A DNA stretch of 7,179 nucleotides. Origin: Bacteroidales bacterium. Its GTDB lineage: Bacteria; Bacteroidota; Bacteroidia; Bacteroidales; UBA932. The translations under genes and the position numbers were made by a program. Shown here piece after piece: positions 1 to 4,677 of the stretch; the stretch's first letter is position 1, and every line of letters starts with the position of its first letter. Below the pieces are notes generated by a model. The model was not told the origin of the DNA, did no database searches, and saw nothing but the letters and a program-made list of their open reading frames with translations. The stretch spans positions 1-7,179 of the forward strand of contig JAFWPT010000408.1 of NCBI GenBank assembly GCA_017509375.1, written 5' to 3'.

Positions 1-587
1 AAAAGGTCGTGGCTGTGAGCTACGAACTGGAAGTAGAAGGCAAGATTGCCGACAAAGCTGTGGCCGAGGCGCCCCTGGAATATATTCACGGTACCGGAAT
101 GCTGCTGCCTAAGTTCGAGGCTGCCCTGGACGGAAAAGTGGCCGGGGACTCTTTCGAATTCACCCTTACCCCCGAGGAAGGATACGGCGAATACAATCCC
201 GGATACCTTGCGCGCATACCTATGGCTGCGTTCGAAGTGGATGGCAAAGTAGCTGCTGAACTGCTGGTCGTGGGCCGCACGCTTCCCATGCTGAATTCAG
301 AGGGGCAGGTGGTCCGGGGCGTTATCGTCGAGGTCGGCAAGGATGTGGTAGTCATGGATTTCAACCATCCCATGGCCGGCAAGACCCTGCATTTCACCGG
401 AAAGGTCGAGTCCGTCCGGGAGGCAAGCGAGAAGGAGCTGAAGGAAGGCCTGCACGGCGAATACTTGCCGCCGGAGGGTGGCTGCGGCCATTGCCACGGA
501 GGATGTAAGGACGGCGGCTGCGAAGGCGGCTGCGACTGCGGGGATGACTGCGAAGGCGAATGCAAGGAAGGCTGCTGCAACAAGTAG
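1..587 (+). CDS. slyD: SlyD-like FKBP-type peptidyl-prolyl isomerase, 5' end cut off by the window
   Basis: Catalyses cis-trans isomerisation of proline peptide bonds in the cytoplasm and acts as a folding chaperone; SlyD proteins also bind nickel and similar metals through their tail. The open frame enters from the left edge (first whole codon at base 3, reading K-V-V-A-V-S-Y). This matches the usual SlyD beginning, so the GTG at base 9 is an internal valine codon and the true start lies upstream. Counting that valine as residue 1, the FKBP half shows YIHGTGMLLPKFEAALDGK (25-43) and the PEEGYGEYNP motif (55-64). The insert-in-flap half follows at about 65-130, and DFNHPMAGKTLHF (117-129) is the typical return strand. 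Residues 159-190 form a tail with ten cysteines and two histidines. E. coli SlyD has a histidine-rich metal-binding tail; here cysteine dominates. The next gene starts 4 nt after the TAG stop, so the two are probably co-transcribed. Confidence 0.93.
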   Translation, partial: KVVAVSYELEVEGKIADKAVAEAPLEYIHGTGMLLPKFEAALDGKVAGDSFEFTLTPEEGYGEYNPGYLARIPMAAFEVDGKVAAELLVVGRTLPMLNSEGQVVRGVIVEVGKDVVVMDFNHPMAGKTLHFTGKVESVREASEKELKEGLHGEYLPPEGGCGHCHGGCKDGGCEGGCDCGDDCEGECKEGCCNK

Positions 588-591
588 AGCG

Positions 592-1641
592 GTGAAGACG
601 GCCGTCGTCATACTGAATTGGAATACAGAGCGTTACCTGCGGGCGTTCCTGCCTTCTCTGGTGGCGTCTTGCCATGACGGCGCCGAAGTGATAGTGGCCG
701 ACAGCGGCTCCGGCGACGGTTCTCTCGATACTTTGCGGAATGAGTTTCCCTCTATTCGTACTATCCCGCTCGGAGCTAACTACGGCTTCACCGGAGGTTA
801 CAACCGGGCTCTTGCCGCCATCGATGCGGAGTACTACCTGCTGATCAATTCGGATATCCTGGTGAGTGACGGCTGGCTGGAACCGCTTGTGGCTTATATG
901 GACAGCCACCGGGAATGCGGAGTATGCGGGCCCAAACTGCATGCCTTGCTGCCTTCGGGCGACGGCGGGTGGCAGCGGTGCGACCGTTTCGAATATGCCG
1001 GAGCGGCGGGCGGATTCATCGACCGTTATGGCTACCCGTTCTGCCGCGGGCGGGTACTTAAGCGCACGGAAGATGACCATGGACAATACGACGCTCCCGC
1101 CCGCTTAATGTGGGTGAGCGGAGCTTGTCTGCTCACGAGGGCTTCCCTGTGGCGTGAACTCGGTGGCCTGGACGACCGCTTTTTTGCGCATATGGAAGAA
1201 ATTGATTACTGCTGGCGGGCCCAGTTGCGCGGCTGGACGGTAGCTGTAGTCCCGGAAAGCACAGTATGGCACCTTGGCGGAGGAACTCTTGCCCCCAGTT
1301 CCCCGTGGAAACTGGAACTTAATTACCGCAACAACCTCTTGCTGCTGGAAAACAATCTGCCGGCCACCATTGGCCCTGCATCGGCCCGCAGACGGATTTT
1401 TGTACGTCTGCTGCTGGACTGGGCGTCGGCGGCAGTGTACTTGCTCAGCTTCCGGCCGGCTTGTTTCATGGCTGTGGTGAAGGCTCACCGAAGCTACCGG
1501 AAACTGCGGGCCGGGCAGCCGCCCATACAGCTTGCAAGTGGACGGGTGAATGGATATTTGCGTATTTTTATTATCTTGCAGAGCCTTCTTCGCGGAGGCG
1601 GAATATTCAGATATTTAAGGCGATATGAAGATAGTCATTGA
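592..1641 (+). CDS. Family 2 glycosyltransferase, rhamnosyltransferase-like
   Basis: Probably transfers a sugar from a nucleotide-sugar donor to a cell-envelope glycan or lipid-linked acceptor on the cytoplasmic side of the membrane; donor and acceptor cannot be read from sequence. I start it at the GTG at 592, 4 nt after the slyD stop, because the protein then opens directly with the GT2 first strand (TAVVILNWNTERYL, residues 3-16). An in-frame ATG at 478 would add 38 low-complexity residues encoded inside the slyD tail. With the GTG start the length is 349 residues, normal for the family. Visible motifs are ADSGSGDGS (36-44), the metal-binding-type INSD (85-88), WVSGACLLTR (174-183) and HMEEIDYCWRAQLRGW (200-215), containing the acidic residues expected near the catalytic site. 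Residues about 268-296 are hydrophobic with basic flanks and may hold the protein at the membrane. The gene overlaps trkA by 17 nt, implying translational coupling. Confidence 0.88.
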   Translation: MKTAVVILNWNTERYLRAFLPSLVASCHDGAEVIVADSGSGDGSLDTLRNEFPSIRTIPLGANYGFTGGYNRALAAIDAEYYLLINSDILVSDGWLEPLVAYMDSHRECGVCGPKLHALLPSGDGGWQRCDRFEYAGAAGGFIDRYGYPFCRGRVLKRTEDDHGQYDAPARLMWVSGACLLTRASLWRELGGLDDRFFAHMEEIDYCWRAQLRGWTVAVVPESTVWHLGGGTLAPSSPWKLELNYRNNLLLLENNLPATIGPASARRRIFVRLLLDWASAAVYLLSFRPACFMAVVKAHRSYRKLRAGQPPIQLASGRVNGYLRIFIILQSLLRGGGIFRYLRRYEDSH

Positions 1642-2989
1642 GGGCGCGGGAGAAATCGGTTCCCACCTCGCGAAAATGCTTCGCGCAGAAGCCAACGACG
1701 TTACCGTCATAGATAATGATCCCCGCAGGCTCAACGTCCTCGGCGGCTATGCCGACGTTGAGACTTTCCTGGGCAATCCCTCGTCCATCAAGACGCTTCG
1801 CGATGCCGGCGTTTCCAGGGCCGACCTCTTCATTGCGGTGTATCCTTTCACTACCCAGGAAGTGAATATCGTGGGAGCCCTGCTCGCCAAGCGGCTGGGG
1901 GCCAAAAGAGTTATAGCCCGCATCAACGACGAAGATTACCTGGCTGCAGAGAACCGTCTGTTGTTCAAGGAGTTGGGTATAGAGTTGATGTTCTATCCTG
2001 AAAAGAGCGCGGCGGATGAGATTGTGAATGCCCTGAAGCACGTCACTGCTTCCGATTCCATGGATTTCGCCCACGGACGCCTGCAGATTTCCGTTTTCAA
2101 AATAGACGAGGATTCTCCGATGGTGGACCTGAAACTGGAAGAATTCATCCAGACTATGACCCCGGAAGAGACTTCCTTGTTCCGAATTATAGCCATTTCC
2201 CGCGAGGACAAGACTATAATCCCCAAATTCGACACTAAGTTCCTCTTCGGCGACCTGCTGTTTACGGTATCCAAAAGGGAGGGCATGAAAAGTATCATAA
2301 AGTACTTCGGCAAGGCCGACAAAGCCGTCAGCCGGGTTATGATTCTGGGAGGAAGTCCTATAGGTGAGATGGTGGCCAGGACTATGGCACCCTGGATGGC
2401 GGCCGTGAAAATCATTGAAAAGGACAAGGCCCGTTGCATCGCTCTCTCGGAGCGCCTGCCGGATACCGTCATGATTGCCAACGGCGACGGCAGCAACTCA
2501 GATTTCCTGTACGAAGAGGGAATAAGGGACTACGATGCTTTCGTAGCGCTTACTGAAAGCGACGAAAGCAACGTGCTGTCTTGCGTGGTTGCCAAGAAGT
2601 TCGGAGTCCCCAGGACGGTCGCGGAAGTGGAGAATATCGAATATATCCGCCTGGCCGAGGAAATGGGGGTCGATACCGTAATCAACAAGAAACTGGTGAC
2701 CGCCGGCAAGATTTTCAAGTTCACGCTATCCGGTAAAGCTCGTTTCGTTAAGTATATGTCTGGAAGCAACGCCGAGATAATTGAATACACGGTGGCCCCT
2801 GGGAGCGCAATTACCCGGAAGCCGATCAAGGAGCTGATTTTCCCTGCAAACGCAATTATCGCAGGCGTGGTCCGCGGCAACGAATCTTTTATCGCAGTTG
2901 GGGATACCTGCATCGAAGACTATGACCGGGTAGCCATTCTCGCACTGCCTCAGACTATCAAGGAAATCGATAAGTTCTTCAAATCCTAA
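1625..2989 (+). CDS. trkA: Trk potassium-uptake system NAD-binding regulatory protein TrkA
   Basis: Cytoplasmic, membrane-associated ring protein that binds NAD(H) or other nucleotides and gates the TrkH/KtrB-type potassium channel. The 454 residues fit the full-length two-repeat TrkA layout: RCK_N 1 (about 1-120), RCK_C 1 (about 143-225), RCK_N 2 (about 236-355) and RCK_C 2 (about 372-452). The first Rossmann fold has an intact GAGEIG (7-12) followed by the strand-end acid in VTVIDND (26-32). The second reads GGSPIG (242-247), with serine where the middle glycine is usual, followed by KIIEKD (262-267) and NGDGSNSDFL (286-295), a hallmark of TrkA. The ATG at 1625 lies within the end of the glycosyltransferase gene, with AAGG at 1617-1620 as a possible weak ribosome site. 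No channel gene is visible; the next gene is convergent, so the TrkH partner must be elsewhere. The family call is firm. Confidence 0.95.
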   Translation: MKIVIEGAGEIGSHLAKMLRAEANDVTVIDNDPRRLNVLGGYADVETFLGNPSSIKTLRDAGVSRADLFIAVYPFTTQEVNIVGALLAKRLGAKRVIARINDEDYLAAENRLLFKELGIELMFYPEKSAADEIVNALKHVTASDSMDFAHGRLQISVFKIDEDSPMVDLKLEEFIQTMTPEETSLFRIIAISREDKTIIPKFDTKFLFGDLLFTVSKREGMKSIIKYFGKADKAVSRVMILGGSPIGEMVARTMAPWMAAVKIIEKDKARCIALSERLPDTVMIANGDGSNSDFLYEEGIRDYDAFVALTESDESNVLSCVVAKKFGVPRTVAEVENIEYIRLAEEMGVDTVINKKLVTAGKIFKFTLSGKARFVKYMSGSNAEIIEYTVAPGSAITRKPIKELIFPANAIIAGVVRGNESFIAVGDTCIEDYDRVAILALPQTIKEIDKFFKS

Positions 2990-4434
2990 CTTCCTGCCGC
3001 CGCTGCGCCGGCTAAAAAGCCGGTGCAGAAGGCAATCTGGAGATTATAGCCTCCGGTGTCGGCGTCCAGGTCCAGGGCTTCGCCGCAGAAGAACAAGCCT
3101 GGAACCAGTCGTGATTCCATGGTTTTGGCAATCAGTTCGTCCGTATTGATGCCTCCGGCGGTTACTACCGCGCGCTCCCAACCAACGTATCCTTCAATGT
3201 CGAACTGCCACTCTTTCAGGGCTTTGGCTATGCTTACCAGATTCACCCATACTTTGGTTTCGGTGCGGCTCCGGCGTTCCAGGGTTATTATTTCCGGATG
3301 AGTGGCGGTGAAAGCGGGGATAAGGTCCCAGGGCATCAGTTTGCCAAGCAGTATCCTGCATCTTTCTTTTTCCCTTATCCGGCTGCTCCGTGGGTCCCGT
3401 GCTATTTCTTCCCAAAGATCCTTGACCCTTACGGTAAGTTCGGTCAAGCTTACGCCCGGTTTAAGGTCGAGCGACAGGGATACGCGGGAACCATTGATGA
3501 GAGATTTAACGGCCTTTCGGCTAAGCTGGAAGCCGAGAGGCCCCTCAATGCCGCCGTCGGTGAAATCTATGTCTCCGAACTCCTCCCCGGCAACCGTTCC
3601 CTGTACCAGGAGCCTGGCTCCGATGTTCTTCAGCTGTATGCCACAGAACTTGCTGCCGGTTTCGCTGAGCGGTGTATCCCGGGGGATATGGTGGGGAAGA
3701 GGAACTTCGTATCGATCCGGTATGGCGGGGCTGTCTGCATCTACGCTGCTCCCCTTATCTTCTTGAATGGATAGCTCGCCGAAGGATTTGTAGCCCTTTG
3801 GAACCAAAGCTGTAAGAGAGGGAAACATCGGTGTAATACTATGCCCCATAGCCTTCGCCCAGCGGTAGCCGTCTCCGGTGGACCCCGTTCCGGGGTATGA
3901 CAAGCCTCCGGTAGCTATGATGAGCCTGGCGCATTTGTGGTCGCTGCCGTCGGACAGGATGACTTTGAAGCCGTCCGCTTCGTTGCCGCCGGAAAAGGGA
4001 CAGCGCTCTATTGCGGCTACCTCCGCTTCGGTCTGCATAACCACCCCTGCACCATTGCATGCATTTACCAGAGTATCAACTACTTCGGATGAGCGATGGG
4101 AGGCCGGGAATGCACGGTCTCCCCGTTCTGTCACACATTCCATCCCGTAACTGCGGAAAAAGCCCATCAGTTTTTCAGGCGGCAAAGTATAAAAAGCGGA
4201 GCGGAGAAATCTTGAACCGGAGCGGATATGTGCCGAGAAGCTGTTCCAGTCTTTAAGATTTGTAAAATTGCAGCGTCCTTTCCCGGTAATCATAATCTTG
4301 CGGCCGGGGCGGGCCATTTTTTCTAAAAGACAGACTCTCAAGCTCTTGCCTTTGTCGGAGGCCGTTTTGGCGGCGGAATATGCAGCCATTAGTCCGGACG
4401 CGCCGGCACCGATTACCAGAATGTCGTATTTCAT
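2986..4434 (-). CDS. HI0933/BaiN-family NAD(P)/FAD-dependent oxidoreductase
   Basis: Flavoprotein of the HI0933-like family. Members include BaiN, linked to bile-acid dehydroxylation, but most have no proven substrate, so the reaction here is unknown. The N-terminal FAD-binding fold is clear: VIGAGASG (7-14), the acid E38, then GRKIMITGKGRCNFTN (44-59), the family signature. IIATGGLSYPGTGSTGDGY (172-190) and VTAGGI (424-429) follow, and CGEALDLDADTGGYNLQIAF (450-469) closes the FAD site. At 482 residues it is longer than the roughly 400 usual in the family. The extra length lies mostly in a polar stretch at about 212-263, between FPSLTALV and GIQLKNIGARL. The TAG stop overlaps the trkA TAA stop by 4 nt (convergent genes). 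The ATG at 4434 lies 19 nt from a good Bacteroidetes -7 box on the same strand, supporting this start. Confidence 0.92.
   Translation of the reverse strand: MKYDILVIGAGASGLMAAYSAAKTASDKGKSLRVCLLEKMARPGRKIMITGKGRCNFTNLKDWNSFSAHIRSGSRFLRSAFYTLPPEKLMGFFRSYGMECVTERGDRAFPASHRSSEVVDTLVNACNGAGVVMQTEAEVAAIERCPFSGGNEADGFKVILSDGSDHKCARLIIATGGLSYPGTGSTGDGYRWAKAMGHSITPMFPSLTALVPKGYKSFGELSIQEDKGSSVDADSPAIPDRYEVPLPHHIPRDTPLSETGSKFCGIQLKNIGARLLVQGTVAGEEFGDIDFTDGGIEGPLGFQLSRKAVKSLINGSRVSLSLDLKPGVSLTELTVRVKDLWEEIARDPRSSRIREKERCRILLGKLMPWDLIPAFTATHPEIITLERRSRTETKVWVNLVSIAKALKEWQFDIEGYVGWERAVVTAGGINTDELIAKTMESRLVPGLFFCGEALDLDADTGGYNLQIAFCTGFLAGAAAAGS
3003..3028 (+). terminator. Strong hairpin 14 nt after trkA, possible terminator or mRNA 3' stabiliser
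   Basis: Left arm CTGCGCCGGCT (3003-3013) and right arm AGCCGGTGCAG (3018-3028) pair over 11 bp around an AAAA loop. The single imperfection is a G.U wobble (3007 with 3024) in + strand RNA; in - strand RNA the same position is a C.A mismatch, so the fold is better in the trkA transcript. No T tract follows on either strand, so a classic intrinsic terminator is not supported. The hairpin lies within the C-terminal codons of the opposing flavoprotein gene (around F-L-A-G). Role inferred. Confidence 0.4.
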
Positions 4435-4453
4435 CGTGTTGATAAACTGTTTA

Positions 4454-4485
4454 CAAATATAAAGAATCTTTCTTTTATAGGTAAA
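4454..4485 (-). promoter_or_regulatory. Bacteroidetes-type promoter for the flavoprotein gene
   Basis: Read on the - strand, TATATTTG (4461 down to 4454) matches the -7 consensus TAnnTTTG exactly. A TTTA (4485 down to 4482) sits 20 bases upstream as a one-mismatch -33 box (consensus TTTG). The -7 box ends 19 nt before the ATG at 4434, giving a very short leader. The -33 part lies inside the region used by the opposing promoter at 4474-4504. Confidence 0.6.
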
Positions 4486-4504
4486 GATATTTTTGTTAAT
4501 TTTG
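4474..4504 (+). promoter_or_regulatory. Bacteroidetes-type promoter for the small ORF and lipoprotein unit
   Basis: TAATTTTG at 4497-4504 matches the -7 consensus TAnnTTTG exactly. TTTA at 4474-4477 lies 19 bases upstream as a one-mismatch -33 box. Transcription would begin around 4510, leaving a leader of about 25 nt that ends in an A-rich stretch (4529-4535) before the ATG at 4537. A second -7-like string, TATTTTTG at 4521-4528, is less likely because its nearest TTTG is only 16 bases upstream and its start point would fall on the ATG. Confidence 0.6.
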
Positions 4505-4536
4505 CAGGTCTTTGGAATACTATTTTTGAAAAAAAT

Positions 4537-4674
4537 ATGAACAAAACAATTACACGATTTGAAGGCAGGGCTTACCAGGCCCCCTTCGCTGACGTTTCCG
4601 AGGTCCTTCCGGACGTCATCATCTGCGAAAGCGGTGAAACTGAAGACTGGACATTTGACAACGTAGAATTCTGA
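4537..4674 (+). CDS. Small protein (45 residues) preceding a surface lipoprotein gene, function unknown
   Basis: Short frame from ATG 4537 to TGA 4672-4674. It is the first frame after the promoter and starts behind an A-rich stretch, the usual initiation context in Bacteroidetes. The protein opens MNKTITRFEGRAYQAPFADV, continues EVLPDVIICESG (22-33), and ends in an acidic, aromatic tail (ETEDWTFDNVEF, 34-45). It has no signal peptide and no membrane segment; the net charge is negative. The pattern of a basic start, a Y-x-A-P motif, a hydrophobic strand ending in I-C-x-S-G, and an acidic tryptophan-containing end resembles many short uncharacterised Bacteroidales proteins that I recall as encoded beside exported proteins. 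The lipoprotein ATG comes 3 nt after this stop, so its translation is probably coupled. It could be a real small protein or a translated leader controlling the lipoprotein; I cannot decide which. Confidence 0.65.
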   Translation: MNKTITRFEGRAYQAPFADVSEVLPDVIICESGETEDWTFDNVEF

Positions 4675-4677
4675 GCT

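Noticed and set aside
9..11. GTG as the start of the SlyD-like gene
   Set aside because: The open frame continues to the left edge and reads K-V-V-A-V-S-Y, which matches the family's N-terminal strand, so this is an internal codon.
478..591. An upstream ATG start for the glycosyltransferase, adding 38 residues
   Set aside because: The added stretch is an Ala/Thr/Lys-rich shadow of the slyD cysteine tail; the GT2 fold begins immediately at the GTG at 592.
394..1086. A 230-codon - strand frame across slyD and the glycosyltransferase
   Set aside because: It spans two confident + strand genes, is rich in Arg/Ser/Pro as antisense shadows are, and has no recognisable motif.
3298..3774. Long + strand frames of about 155 codons opposite the flavoprotein gene
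   Set aside because: They lie wholly antisense to a gene with clear family motifs, show no recognisable domain, and are expected by chance in GC-rich coding DNA.
4521..4528. TATTTTTG as an alternative -7 promoter box
   Set aside because: The nearest upstream TTTG gives a 16-base spacer, too short, and transcription would start at the ATG.
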